Source: Dendrophyllia cribrosa (Eukaryota > Cnidaria > Anthozoa > Scleractinia > Dendrophylliidae). Taken from it: DNA of 64,000 nt. Positions 20,267 through 32,370 of this stretch are shown in pieces. The DNA lies in NCBI GenBank assembly GCA_024195265.1, contig JAJLRJ010000005.1, positions 43,861,587 to 43,925,586 of the forward strand, in the 5' to 3' direction. The position numbers were made by a program, and so were the translations under genes. The stretch's first letter is position 1. Every line of letters begins with the position of its first letter. The notes below the pieces were generated by a model. It made no database searches. It saw only the letters and a program-made list of their open reading frames with translations, and had not been told where the DNA came from.

Positions 20267-21959
20267 TGTATCACGATTCAACTGTTTTTCGGGCAAAAAG
20301 AAAGCAAAACTGAAGACAACTTGTGCTGATCAAAGCTGAAAATCTTACTAGTAACGAGCTGACGTACACGACGTTTTGTACGCGTTATCATATTTTTGTT
20401 TAGCAAAAAAGTTTCAAACACACGGACTTTTCACGCTATAAATTGCTCATTGAAATAGAACAAATTTGATAGAACATCTTTTTGACGTTTTTCAAAGTTA
20501 CAAATTTCGAAAAAATGAGTAAATAATGCAAACTTGCCGAGGTTTTTGCCCAAAACTTTTTTCAATTATGATGGCGTGATAGTGCGCGCACAGCACAGCT
20601 CAATGTAAACAAACTGTTCAAACGAACAAAAGCAGCTTTTAAACTCATCTTATCGTTAACTTTCGATGAAAGGGTTGTTGCATCGAATACAGCGTTGTTT
20701 ATCTGCCAAACTTGACAAAGTAATCAACATTTTTGCCCCTCCTTTGAAGATAATTTTAAATTTTGGTTTTCTATGCAAGGAACCCATTAAATTGCCGCGG
20801 GAAATTTTCAACCAATCACAAGCTGGTTTTTGAGACGACAATACAACTTTACATTGACGTCTCAAAAGCAGACAAAAGTATCTGAGAATCGTGATACATC
20901 TCAAAATAGACACTATGGCTCATACACACATGTTAGAAATCGTTTATAACAAGACGCTGTGGGAGCATATACTTAGGCATCATTGTATTAGGCATATTGG
21001 AAAATAAATGTCTTGGGAATCTGCATGCATGTTAGTTCACGGTTTGATGATAGGGAGTATTGGGATAGTGTGTGCAGTCTAACAAAGAAGCGTGTTAACC
21101 TTCGAAAACAAGAAGACACAGCACACTTATTGTGCGTTGTCACACGCAAATTATTAAAATAGCGTGTCCACTGTGTCAAGAGACTACAGTACTTAAAAAT
21201 ACAAATCGATGCCTACTTTGTACTTACCGTTAAATAAAGGCCGTATCAGAATTTCCCGATGGTGGTTGTTGGTTTTAGCTAAATCTTATAACTAGCTGGT
21301 CTCTGTTTCCAACACTTTGGAAGTGAATGCAAATAGCTGCAAAGTGACCTTTCGAAGCCATGCATCTTTAAGTTTATTTTGCCTGGTCCGGACCCATGGT
21401 CAAAAGAACTTTGCGAATTGAAAGTTTTGCTGGAAGTATTCCCGCCATTATTATAATAAATTTTAAATGAAACTTATAAATTTCATCAAAGTTAACAACA
21501 GAAGCGATAATTTAGGAGAAAAGAAACAAATTTAGCCCTTTGAAATTTTCAGTTGAGGTAAAAATGTTGAAAATTATTTAGATACATCATGTAAAAAGTA
21601 ATTTTAAACCTTTTTTCAGTAACGCATAACGCAGCTATTTCATAAAACATTTCTTAATCAGACACACGAAAATATATCCAATTTTTATTCCTCTGTATCC
21701 GAAACATAGAAAAGAAAATTAAATGAAAAAGTGATCGCTTTAAGGTTATTTTAGCCCGAGAAACATTCACTAGCGCAAGCGAAACTCGCAAGAAACGTAT
21801 CGCAAGAAACATGCATTGTTTACATCTTCTATCGGCGGCGATAAATTTTGGCACCCGAAGTTTCAGTTGGCTGTTCTGTTCTTTTAACTTCACAATATAA
21901 AAATTCATGAAAGGCAAACAACCGAAAGAAGTGAAATTAACTTGGATTCCTACCACGCT
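20267..21959. other. No gene seen
   Basis: AT-rich DNA. The 85-codon minus-strand frame at 20656-20913 and the 63-codon one at 20988-21179 show no domain. The first part may be the body of the element that starts with the 20140 hairpin. Confidence 0.45.
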
Positions 21960-21968
21960 TATATTTCT

Positions 21969-23070
21969 CGGTGTCTGACATTTGCAGACTGCAGACTGCA
22001 GACTGCAGACCGCAGACTGCAGACTGACTGACACTAAAATTTCTAATGACAATAATGTTATCAACAATTTTTCCCGCGTAAAGTTAAGTCAGCCACGTTC
22101 CCAAGATTCTTCGTGGACTTCTTCGTGTGGAACCACGACCCGTTCACCGTAATGGCGTCAGATTCCAGGTACGATTCGTTGTTCTTCTTAGGTTTAGTCT
22201 GTTATTGAACACTTATATACACTTATATAAAGGTGTTATCTTTGAGCGGCGCAAGAATTAATAGAAGCGAATGTTGGTACATGTATTAAAAACCCATTCT
22301 CCTTTGCGCCAAATCTAATTTGCATGCATGTGTAAAATGGGGCGCTTGAACAATGAAATTCGGGAGAATTTGATAAATGCAACTTCTGTCGAATATTCGA
22401 CTGAAGTTGTAAATTCAACACAAATAAATTCGACGTTTGTGAATCAAATGTCAACTTTTCCCGGGAACTTTTTAAATTCGAGTCGACCCAAATTGGTATT
22501 AGATTTGGCCCATGTAAAATGCGTCGTTTAAACCAGGGCTTGCCTAAATCGCCGCTAAAATCGCATAAAAAATCTCTTGTGTAAACTGGCCTTTACTTTC
22601 TCACTGACGTGTACTTTTCACGTGCTTCATGGTCACACACATAACGTTAAAAACTGCATGCTGAAATTTCTGCGTCTTTACACAAGCTTGACACATTCCC
22701 TTTTATTTCCGCACGAAAACGTTTGGCCGAACATATTCCTTCCATCCAAAGTGGAAGTCTCGATCAAAGTATTCAGTCTGTGGTTGTCTACCGCCGATCT
22801 GTTCATAAGTCCACCTACTTCCACAACAAACAAGATCAGGGATATTTGAAACCTTTCGAATAACGCAATAAAACATCTCCGTGATATTACGTAATTATCA
22901 TACGGGAATATCCCAAATATCAAACAACAAAAACCTAAGAACAACAACAAATCTTACCTGTAATCGAACGGCATTACGGTACTTTAGTGTCAGTCAGTCT
23001 GCAGTCTGCAGTCTGCAAATGTCAGACACCGGTCAGTCTGCAGTCTGCAGTCTGCAAATGTCAGACACCG
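21969..23070. mobile_element. MULE-like non-autonomous element, 9-bp duplication
   Basis: 1102 bp starting CGGTGTCTGACATTTGCAGA and ending with its reverse complement; repeated CTGCAGACTG units follow each terminus. It is flanked by the direct 9-mer TATATTTCT (21960-21968 and 23071-23079). The right terminus is present twice in tandem (about 22993-23031 and 23032-23070). The CAGACTG-rich ends resemble the 4.65-kb element at 4493, so the two are probably related. No transposase is visible; interior frames at 22577-22950 are unrecognised and could include captured sequence. Confidence 0.9.
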
Positions 23071-23463
23071 TATATTTCTTCCTTTGCTGTCCAGTGTTCA
23101 CTTATTATGAAATAAAGCGCTAAGTATTCGTCTAAATCTTCTTCATGTTCGTTTAAACAAGTTTTAGCGGGTTTCCGTCCTGAACGTATCGTAGAATTCA
23201 TCGCTAGTGTCAAACACTTTCGCAGTGTCTTCTAAAGTTTCCTTATGCATATTGAATATGAAACCGTTAGATACAACAGAGAAAACACAACTCGCACTTT
23301 GTCATGTCGCCTCGCATCGACAAACAACAGGTTAAAATGAACAAGAGGCTTCCAGTAGCCTATACTTATGTGCTTGCGTAAGAAAGTTTTATGGTTTCTT
23401 TTTAATGGGTCACCCACCCCTCCCCCCTCAACGAATTTTGCGTGACACACATTGCACCATCAC

Positions 23464-25125
23464 TCAAGACATGTTGATTGAAGCTACCAATTTTTCTGTA
23501 CTCGCTTTGAATATTTAATTTATTGATTCCCGATCAAACCCACACTAGTCTAATACTTCCCAAACCGTGAATTATTTCTATCACATTGGGTTATTCCAGA
23601 AAGAATCCACCCCCCCCCCACCGACGGATGGCAAGATTGTTTGACCCCTCCCCCTCCGCCCGGATTTCCTGGCCCCTCTAGACCCCCCTCCAGCCCGGAT
23701 TTCCAAGCCCAGAGACCCCTCCTCCTGCCCGGATTTCCAATTAATTTTTGGAAGCCCTAAATTTACAAAATACATGTAATCGGATTCAGGAGATTCTGCT
23801 TTTATAATGTCAAAATTGTGGTGATGAGTGCTATAAATTGGTGAAACATTTTAATAAAAATAAATATTGTGTGACGCATCATGACCCCCCCCCCCCCCCG
23901 TTTGATTTCAAGACCAAATCGAATTTTTCTCTAAAGCTAGTTCTTTACATAACTGCTTTGATTTTGCCATGTATTAGTTTTTTCCAGGCTTCACAGTTTC
24001 TTCAAAGTGTTGTCGCAAATACACTTATTTCATATATGCAAATTTCGTGTGAAATGTAATTCGATCCAGCGCTGTTTTTTCATGATCATGAATCCAAAAT
24101 ATTTCTTCTAAAGGCCAAAACTTTTTAATGAAACTCATATTTCCTTAAATGAAAATGTCTTTCCCTTGAATAAAAGAGTTAAACGCTTATCAGAATTCAG
24201 TGATTTTCTGCTTCCACATAAGGCTTGGCAATTTATTTATCCTAATTGCAGTGCGCAGCGCTAGCATCTGTGAATTATATTATAAACATCACAAAATAAT
24301 ATTTAAGGTTACAGTGTACCTTCAGATCGAAAATTTGTTGAATTTTTTTTTGGCGTCAAAATAAAGTTTACAGACTGAACTTTCATCCAAAAAAGAAATT
24401 ATCGAAAAATAGTGAAAATTGACGGCGAAATGACGGTATAACTTTTGTGGGCGGAGTTTGTTATAGCGATATGTTTTTCTAAGCGCTGTTTTCTCAAAGT
24501 TAATTTTTCGCTTGTAGGGGACACTTTAAAGAGCTACAACTCAAAGGGAATTCGTTCGATTTTCCTCAAATTTGGACACAAGCTAGGCTAACATATAATC
24601 AACAAAAACGTGTCGGCGAATTTCTTATTTCCGAAAACTTTTTCGTCAAGAGCCATTTCCGTGTGATCACTCCAATTTTTTTTCTCCCTTTTTCGAAAAT
24701 ATTCTGTAACTTTTCACTGCAATTGAATATGGGAAATCGCTGACACGTTTTTTTAGCGCTTTGTGTCCGAAAACCCGAGAACAAATCAAATGAGCAAAAT
24801 ACAATAATCGCTTTGAGTTATAGCGTTTTAAAGCTGATTCGGACGTTCGAATTTAGACGTCGTCAAAAATTCGACAATTTATTTTATTACCAAATGGTTT
24901 CCATATTTAGATAGCCAGCTCTATAAGCTTTAATTTGATATCTGGGTTTAGGTATATTAAGTGTAATCTTAAGATGCTAGAGCTGTTATACTGGAGACAC
25001 CCTCGAAGGTACACTGTAACCTTAAATTCAGCAACCTGCTTTATTTATTATATCTAGTGTTTTCTCAAATTTCCGACTTTTCCTGTGTATATAAAATGCC
25101 ATTCTTATCTGTAAAGATGATTCGC
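23464..25125. repeat. Dispersed segment, copy 1 (paralogous to 47.61-48.65 kb)
   Basis: Shares long stretches with 47614-48650: ATTTAATTTATTGATTCC, a C-run followed by GACGGATG, CCGGATTTCC repeats, TTCACAGTTTCTTCAAAGTG and CATCACAAAATAAT. This copy is interrupted by the TTAA-flanked element at 24307-25021. Confidence 0.8.
24307..25021. mobile_element. TTAA-flanked element (piggyBac-like target)
   Basis: 715 bp with inverted ends GGTTACAGTGTACC / GGTACACTGTAACC, directly flanked by TTAA (24303-24306 and 25022-25025). The paralogous segment at about 48550 lacks it, which supports insertion. No ORF of note. TTAA duplication is typical of piggyBac-type (also Kolobok) transposition; the family is not proved. 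Confidence 0.8.
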
Positions 25126-25498
25126 ATAATGTTTTCGCGAATCAAAAAATCTTGAAAGCAAACTTTATTTCAGAAAGCGCTATTTAACTTAATTATATTT
25201 AATAGCGCGCCTTTACCGTGATTACTGGCTTCACAAAGAAAACATTCGAACAAGTTTAATCGCAATTTGCCTTTACACAGGAAACAGGACAACAAATTCT
25301 CTCAGTTCAAAGTTTTATTCAAATATCTATTAGTTTAGTCTCAAGAGCAAAACGCGTTAAATTATCGCATCGAGGAAACCGTGTCGGCAACGAAAGCAAA
25401 TTTGTTTAACACATGTCGAAGAATTTCTCTTGTGGCCGAGTTTTCTAAATATTTCTGAAAATCCACTGATAACACAAACAAACAGTCTATGAAATGTT
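25126..25498. other. No gene seen
   Basis: AT-rich interval left of a damaged exon-like fragment. Nothing supportable. Confidence 0.45.
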
Positions 25499-25753
25499 TC
25501 TTACAAAGTAAATGGACATTCAAAAATGTTATTTTCTTTACCGTAGTTTTCCAGGAATGCTTGAAAATTCTTAGTAAAGTCTGCCGCTTCGAAGGAAGAT
25601 ATGTCCCGTTTTGTGATAAATGGTTGCTGATCCTTACAGGAGGATTCCATCGCTTTCAGCTCTCTAACCGCCACTTCAAAGGCATACAAATCGTCTTAAG
25701 GACTATTTCTTTCCATTTCGAAGTCTTAAAAGGCATGTTTACATTCTGGTAAT
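25499..25753 (-). pseudogene. Frameshifted exon-like fragment, unrecognised protein
   Basis: Minus strand: a good acceptor (CATTTTCCATTACCAG) is followed by a frame reading MPFKTSKWKEIVLK. A one-base loss then shifts it into a second frame reading DLYAFEVAVRELKAMESS, DQQPFITKRDISSFEA and FQAFLENYGKENNIF. It ends at TTT|GTAAGA, a strong donor. The two half-frames join smoothly if one base is missing, so this is a decayed exon (or a sequencing error). The peptide is protein-like, but I do not recognise the family. It lies downstream of the Roc exon at 26484, though the required phase is not shown to fit. Confidence 0.4.
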
Positions 25754-25974
25754 GGAAAATGAATGTCTGAAAAATTGAAGTGTGGAGTACAGAAGCAGTC
25801 ATATTTGTTTGAAATCTGATGATAGTCTTCTCCGAGTGACAAACCGGTTCTCTCTAGTCCCCCCTAAAACCCAGACATGTGCTCAGTACACGGATTCTGA
25901 TTGGTTTAACCTTCCTGAAGCCTTCTAAAACAATAGGGGACAAAAATAACTTTCTAGGGGAGGCAGGGGTGAGT

Positions 25975-26085
25975 TCGCGTACACTAAAATATGCGTGCAT
26001 AAATTTGCATGCAAAATCGTGACAAAAAAAGAGAAAAACGAAGGCCGTTTTATAACTCTTGCTCTTTGCGCATGAGTAACAAGCC
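25975..26085. repeat. Short dispersed repeat (copy at 49.89-50.00 kb)
   Basis: AAATTTGCATGCAAAATCGTGACA, split as AAATTTGCATGC and AAAATCGTGACA, and the later GCGCATGAGTAACAAG recur at 49890-50000 at the same spacing and orientation. Probably a small SINE- or MITE-like unit. Confidence 0.65.
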
Positions 26086-26483
26086 CATTCCCGATCCCAG
26101 AGTTGAGCAATATAGCATATTTGTGTACAACCAAACTGCATTTTTATACTTGGCCGCTACGCCCAAGTAATAAGATACTACAAATGTAGAGATAGTAAAA
26201 AGAAATATATAGTTAGAGAATTCATAAAATTTGAGAATTTCATTTGATGGATAAATTCATTTTTGCACAAAATTATTTGAATTTTTATTCAATGAAATTT
26301 ATTTGATAGTTCCATTTGATGGATTCATTTGATTTATCCATTATATAGAATCATTTGATAATTCCATTATAATATAGTATCATAAAATATTTTATAATTA
26401 ACAGTACTCTTTTAATTGGGACAAATAATAAGGTCAAGAGCTTTTATTTTGCTTTTTCCAGTGTTTCAAACTGTAAAACTTAC

Positions 26484-27196
26484 CGAAGGGGTACCTCCTC
26501 CCCCATGTATGGTTCTTGCTTTAACACTTCAATCATTTGTTTCTGAAGTTTGCCAACCCCCTCACCAGACGATCCTTGGGTGTTATCAATTGAGAAGAAA
26601 GGACGGATCACATGACCTACATAGAACTTTCCACAAATTTCTTTCTGAATCTGTTTTTCCATCTGCTTTATGTCTTGATGTGGTTTATCTGCATGTGTTC
26701 CTACGATGAATATTGGAGGACGAAGATATGGCAGATATTTTATGGACTCTTTGTTTCCATCCACTTCTGGGTTTGGTGAACACATAGTACTCACTGAAAC
26801 CAGCCAAGTCAACAAATTCTCCAAATTTGTTTCATCATTTGGGTTACCGAGACGAATGTCATGAATACCTTGTCTAAAACAGGGCTTGGCAATGTCCTTT
26901 AATCCTTTGCTGAGATTGTAAACCAGCATATAAAGTGCTCGTGGGGACAAGAATGCTGGATAGGAAGCGTAATAAGGATGTTGCCCGGCAAAGTCCCACA
27001 GATCTAAAGTCATGTGTTGTTCCATTGTAGTCTCATCAGTTTGCAGGTTCGAACCTCCCAAATGCTGGACAAGAAGATCAGTGAATTCTTCTAAAGCTAA
27101 ATCAGTGTGGATATTTAATTCAGGTGTGACTGGTTCCCTGTTTTTACTGTTGCTCGCCATGAGGGGAACACCTTGTCCTTCTTGAGTTTTCTCTGT
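26484..27196 (-). CDS. Roc GTPase exon 2 (switch II and G4 motifs)
   Basis: The exon runs from acceptor TTTATAG (27197-27198 side) to donor CG|GTAAGT. It encodes about 237 residues of the second half of a Roc (Ras of complex proteins) GTPase domain: EQHMTLDLWDFAGQ (DxxG/switch II), YPAFLSPRALYMLVYNLSKG, PIFIVGTHADKP (guanine-specificity, THAD in place of NKxD) and a C-terminal helix ending EEVPLR. The entry phase 0 joins exactly to the upstream exon ending at 29764. The exit phase is 2, so at least one more exon must follow; a COR domain is expected in ROCO proteins but was not found. ROCO proteins are large GTP-binding scaffold proteins; cnidarians have many, often with death domains. The listed Met is not the real start. 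Confidence 0.85.
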
Positions 27197-29763
27197 CTAT
27201 AAACAGTTTTCAAATTACAAAGTTAATATATTATGCTTGTACATACTTAAAGAGAATACTCTTAAGAAAATTAGCTTACAAATGTTTTTACATAAACAAT
27301 CAAAGGCTGCTATATATGAGCCTACTCGTGAATGCAAAACATTGTTAACAAAAAGTATTCACCCAAAAATTCATAGCAGCAAGACGTTGTTGCATATATA
27401 AGCTTACATGTACATTATTTGTGGTCGGGAGGTTCGTGTTCAGAAAATCTGTGCTAGAGATTTTAAGTACAGCCCGAGGGCATTACTTAGGTATTGTATA
27501 GAATAAAAGTTCTGTAAGGAAATATTAAAGGATTTTGGGTAAACGAGTGCAAGTTGAATATTTGCATTAAGTTAATATTAAGTCACACTTTCAAGACTAA
27601 TAACTGTGACATAGAAGACATCTCGTGGTTAAAAAAATGAAAAAATGGTACTGTTTTTTAAGACTGTTTGTGAATTTTTAAAAACTTAAGGACTGGGGTA
27701 TAAAAAAGTGTTATTATCCGACATCTTAATAGAATAAAGAGGCAAAAAATGGTGGTATTAACCCTATCCAGATGGGGCTTTCTCTTCAGTTTTCCGGGAT
27801 CGGGGGGGGGGAGGGGATTGCACCCCACCTCCTCCATTACTTCAAGAATACTAAAGCTATGGCTATGAAACCTGTAGGGTTTATAGAAAGTCCAAAACTG
27901 TGTAAGTTAAGGTAAGTCACATGGTGTGATGACGTCACATAAGTGACGATATGGAGATGGCAGAATAGCCACCATCTTTGATCTGCCATCTTTGAATCGC
28001 CATCTTTGATTTACATCCTGTTAGAAAAGTGCCAAAATTGAGTCAAAATCAATCAGAATCAAAAGAAAAATACCAAAATAATCTTAAATTGTAACAGTTA
28101 CTAAAAGAAATATTTAAAAGCTAAACATTTTTGGTTTAAACTTCAGCAGAAAAATTCAAAATTAAAATTTGGGCAAACACCCTTGTCAAAATACAGTTGC
28201 CATGGAAATGTCACATGTCATAAACAAAAATCGCTAAGGGGGAGAACCTTAACGACAAGATGGTTGCTATGGAAGAGTTCCAAACATCACATAATTGGTT
28301 TCATAACTTCCTTGGCTATGATGTTGGATCACGTTCGTTCTGTTAATGGTTCCTCTCATACAAACATTTGACATTTTTTTCCAAAAAAGACAATGTCAAC
28401 GGCTTAAGAACGTCCAAAAAAATCTGTAACATGGATTTGTTAAAACTCACGTTATTGAAAAAGCTACATGTATGAAGTCATAAATTTTTAAGGTGTATTT
28501 TCAAACATTTTGAATTCTTATTAATAACTAATTATTCCTTTTTTTACTCTAAACAGTAATTCCATGCTAATTTTTATCTCTTTTCCTTTGAGTTTTTGCG
28601 CGTTTTCATTATTACACGCAGTTGCAGGGTACTGGCACTAGTTGCGCATATGCAATGTTGATTTCGTGATGTCTTATGTTCAGTTTCATAGTTTCCACCA
28701 TGTTAGCAGTTTATGACACGTGAGAAATGCTAACCATGAAATAATGTCCCTAGCAACGACTCTGAAACTACAGGTCTGAAAATGGTTAAGAACTACATTA
28801 TGCAGTTCACTAGAAAAACTCAAGGGTAAAGTGATTTCAAGTTTAGTTCCACACACAAAAAATTCCATGAATGCCATGTGTGGACTGACCAATGACACCG
28901 TAGTACTAACTTTCGCAGCGCAAAAATTTGTGACAAAAAATCACTACAGTTTCCTTCAGAGTCGAATGTTTTGGGTTGCAATCATTAGAAATAATTTCGA
29001 TAAAGGTTACCAACTTCATCAAACAGCCAAAAAATATATTATATTCCCATAAACACTGCATTTTTTCAGCTGACAATATTAACACACAAACAGCTTTTGC
29101 AGCCATATATTTAATTTCTTGTGGAAATAGTATTTATCATACTCTAATCAACATTTGAAAACAATATTTACTGTGTTGTAGACATGAAAAATCCATTTGA
29201 AGTCAGCAGATCAGTTTTAGTTCTAAGAGAGCTTGTACCTTGAGAATCATAGATTTCCACATCCGAAAAATCAGTTAATCACTTTCTGAATGTCCTCTTT
29301 TTCCGCCGTCTAGTATTCTCTTGGGTTTTGTCTTTGCATTTGGGACTGGTAAAAGCTAGGCAGCCTATTTAACTCATTTGTTTTAATATACTTAACATGA
29401 TATAAACATGCCTTAACATTAAGACTATCAAAATAGAAAAGGTTGATACACTGTATCAGTTTCTAGTTAACTGAATTATGACGAATAGTTCATGGTCTTA
29501 GATGCATTCAGGATAGAACAAATTGACCGAATATGAAACACAGAATATGGACAAAACCTAACACACGACGACGGTCTTGGTAAAAGATGGGGTAAAAGAG
29601 CTAATTGTCTGTTAGTTATTATGATAGACTATGTCAGTTGACCATAGACAGTTTATCACAAAGTGAGAAATTTTGTTTTGAAAAGAAGTAATACAACAAT
29701 GGAATGCATTCCATTTTTTGGTTATGTTCACAGGGTACCAACCATCTTGTTTTGAGATCATAC
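27197..29763. other. Intron of the Roc gene
   Basis: No exon is needed here by phase. It contains a G-run (about 27806), a small direct repeat GCCATCTTTGAT (27970-28012), and AT-rich DNA without supportable features. Frames at 28183-29158 on both strands are unrecognised. Confidence 0.6.
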
Positions 29764-30161
29764 CTCTTCAATTTGTTTATCTTGAGCTTCTTCTTCTTCT
29801 TCTTCTTCTTCTTTTTCTTCTTCTTCTTCGCCATCTACTTCTTCTTTAAGTTTTTCAGCCACCATCTTTACAAGATCAAGTTCAAATTGCGATACGTCCA
29901 ACTTTCCATCAGTAGGTTGCCAATTCTTGACATGGTCAATGTCAATTTCGAATTTTGTTGGATCAACTTCAATTCCTTCAGTACTCTGCTGGTTAGGGTC
30001 AAATGGCAGACCTAACAAAGACTTCTTCAAACTCGTCTTGCCTGCTTGATCTTGTCCGATCAGCATAATTCGAGAACGGTACACCTTCACTTTTCCAGTC
30101 TTCAAGGCATTTTCAAATGCAAGCCTTGCTCTTGGTCCTCGTGCTATGATCTCACTTGGAA
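29764..30161 (-). CDS. Roc GTPase exon 1 (P-loop)
   Basis: Bounded by acceptor AACTCTTTTAG and donor GAG|GTATGA on the minus strand. It encodes PSEIIARGPRARLAFENAL, then KVKVYRSRIMLIGQDQAGKT with a Walker A P-loop (GQDQAGKTS), LPFDPNQQSTEGIEVDP (switch I region with a candidate Thr) and an acidic tail. The tail is a run of Glu codons from a GAA/GAG microsatellite (29785-29830) that should vary in length between individuals. It enters in phase 1, matching the exit of exon 34573-34646, and exits in phase 0, matching 27196. The upstream 'GSSLPLGGGQ-VPSEIIARGPRARLAFE' context is characteristic, in my recollection, of cnidarian ROCO proteins. Plus-strand Phe-run frames here are antisense shadows. 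Confidence 0.85.
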
Positions 30162-30979
30162 CTAAAAGAGTTAAAGAACAATATCCAATGATTTTAAATT
30201 AAAACTACACCAAAATTACACGTTTTAAGCTAATTACTTGCTCTAAGTTTCTTTATTACTTTTCATTTATAAATATGGGAAACGCCTTTTGCTTAACAGA
30301 CTATACAAGAAAACAAAGAGAATCTGCATGGGACTCTTTTGTCCTGATACATGTATTACCTGTATCCTCAATTTGCTTCTTGCCACCAGAGGCAATCTTG
30401 GTAATGATTGCCTTTTTCCGAATCTTTTTAAAAATTTATGTAATGCTGATGTTCCTTTTAAAGGAACTTAATGCATGTGTCCTTAACTCTGTACACACTT
30501 TTCTTTTAAGACATTTTTTCTGTTAAAACAGCACAATTATTTAGCGGTCTCTTTCCAATTCAAAATTAACTGATACCCCTGAGTTCATGCAGGAGTCACC
30601 TGAACAACAGCCTTTTTAAAGACTCCCTTTCCCCAAGCGATCGCACTTGGAACTTCCAGGCCAAACAACAGTCATCAATAACAATCTCCTTTTTTCAATA
30701 TGAGCAGTATATTTTAATTTATAGTGAACGCAATTAGTCATCCAATCATGTGGTCCTCTGAAGCTCCATCCATCCGTCCACCAGTCCATCCATCCATCAC
30801 AGTGGTACACCAAAATAGCGGACGCACACAAAGTTCTCTAATTTTCAAAATTTTATTTTCCCGATAACTTGGTAAGTAATGCTTCACATAAGAACTATTA
30901 GTAAACTTCATTGTTCTGCGGCAACGGCTCCTTCCCACATAGAATCTCTTTAATTTTAAGAATAGAGGAAGAGCTGATG
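30162..30979. other. Intronic DNA with CATC microsatellite
   Basis: Contains a CATC/CATCCGTC microsatellite at about 30765-30800. No exon with matching phase was seen. Frames at 30275-30998 have no recognisable domain. Confidence 0.5.
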
Positions 30980-31255
30980 GTTCATAATTATATTTCATTA
31001 TAAAAATACAGAAAATCCATTTGCATCAAATATATTTTAGGAAATGTTCGTGCTTTACCAATCAGAATAGCAGAAGACAATAGCTATTAATTTTGCTTCT
31101 TTGATGAAGTTCCCCAAATACAATTTCTTTTAAAAATTGCATGTTGTGCGACTGGGTCTCAAACTGCTTGAAACCTTAAAAAATTTAGACTTTATGCACC
31201 TTGAACCTTAACTTTTTAGCGGTTTTTGAGTCTAGGCCAATGAGATCACTACATG
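30980..31255. repeat. Inverted-repeat partner of 38278-38555
   Basis: Reverse complement of 38278-38555: AGTCTAGGCCAATGAGATC, AATACAATTTCTTTTAAAAA, GAATAGCAGAAGACAATAGC and AGAAAATCCATTTGC all recur inverted. The two copies bracket about 7 kb that includes the CBP-like fragment and several insertions. Confidence 0.8.
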
Positions 31256-31263
31256 TATGGGAG

Positions 31264-31266
<3 letters not shown>

Positions 31267-31294
<28 letters not shown>
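31267..31294. repeat. Poly-C tract
   Basis: An uninterrupted C run of about 28 bases followed by GGG and a T run. Other long C or G runs lie at about 3332, 14151, 23613, 23885, 40368, 42153, 42463, 43037, 47863 and 61976, often at the edge of repeats. Confidence 0.9.
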
Positions 31295-31296
<2 letters not shown>

Positions 31297-31719
31297 GTTT
31301 TTTTAGCTACTGCTAATTAGTATAAAGTTAAAATTTGGGTACACGGCAGTTAATTTGGGATAATACAGATCATTTGGAACCTATTTACGCATCTCTTTTC
31401 AAGCTAGCGATGCAAACATCTTAGTCATAATTATAAGAAGAATACAAAAAAAAATACTTTTCTCTTTGCCTCTGGGCACAAGTCATGAAATGTTTTCTTA
31501 TCGCTTGAGGGCTAATAGATTGGAAGTCCGATGATCGGATTTCAGGGCAGCCTCGTCACATAATTTGTTGAATTTCAAGTCAAAATTTACATTTCTTGAA
31601 TCAGTTTTTCACTCCCTAATGTAACATTGCGTTGTATTTATTGTATTTGAAGCCCACAAAACGTTCAAATCATGTGTACCGCTGATTTCACCGATTTTTT
31701 ATATCCAAAACACATCACG

Positions 31720-31886
31720 CTCCGGGGGGTACTTGACCAATATTTGGGTATAGGGGTGCCGCTGAGGGTCTCTTCCACATAAAATTTACAATTAGTAGCT
31801 CTTAACGAAAAAACATCTTTTTAACCATGCCCATCTAACGAAATTCTAAAAGGACACCCCGTCATTTTCATATGGCGGACCCCCCC
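31720..31886. mobile_element. GGGTA-type element fragment
   Basis: TCCGGGGGGTACTTGACC at the left, TTGGGTATAGGGGTGCCGC inside, and GTCATTTTCATATGGCGGAC before CCCCCC at the right recall the elements at 2988-3354, 42187-42452 and 61683-61960. Boundaries are uncertain. Confidence 0.5.
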
Positions 31887-32370
31887 TGGCGTGTCAATAA
31901 GTGACTACGAAACAGCGTCCATTTTATATATTGGGCAGGCTTGGAAACAAGCCAGCCCAATCAACAAAGTCAACATACAAAAAACAAAATAACAGAGCGA
32001 GAGCTGAAGTGTGGACTTCAAAAGTTTCAAATTTCTTTAAATTTTGACACAACAAGATTGGCAATTACGGAAGCGCTGCAGTTGTCATGCCATACAGATT
32101 TTGTGGTTGATTTGCAGATGTTTTTCTTGTTCATTCTAGTCCTGCAGTCTTCGTACCAAGACCATGCGTCGCATCACTTATGTCGCCACGAGGGAGATGG
32201 TGTTTTCGATTGCGGTTTCCCTGTTGTGGGACCAGCAGCAGTCAAAGATGTGCAGTAATTTTCCACCTCAAATGGCGATTTTAATGGAATATTTTATTTT
32301 TTGAACTTTTCTTTTAAATAAAAAGATATTTGGCCGAAAAAAGTATGCAGTGATTTTTGTTATACCTTAA

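Noticed and set aside
29704..30015. Plus-strand Phe-rich protein
   Set aside because: Antisense of the Glu microsatellite in the Roc exon.
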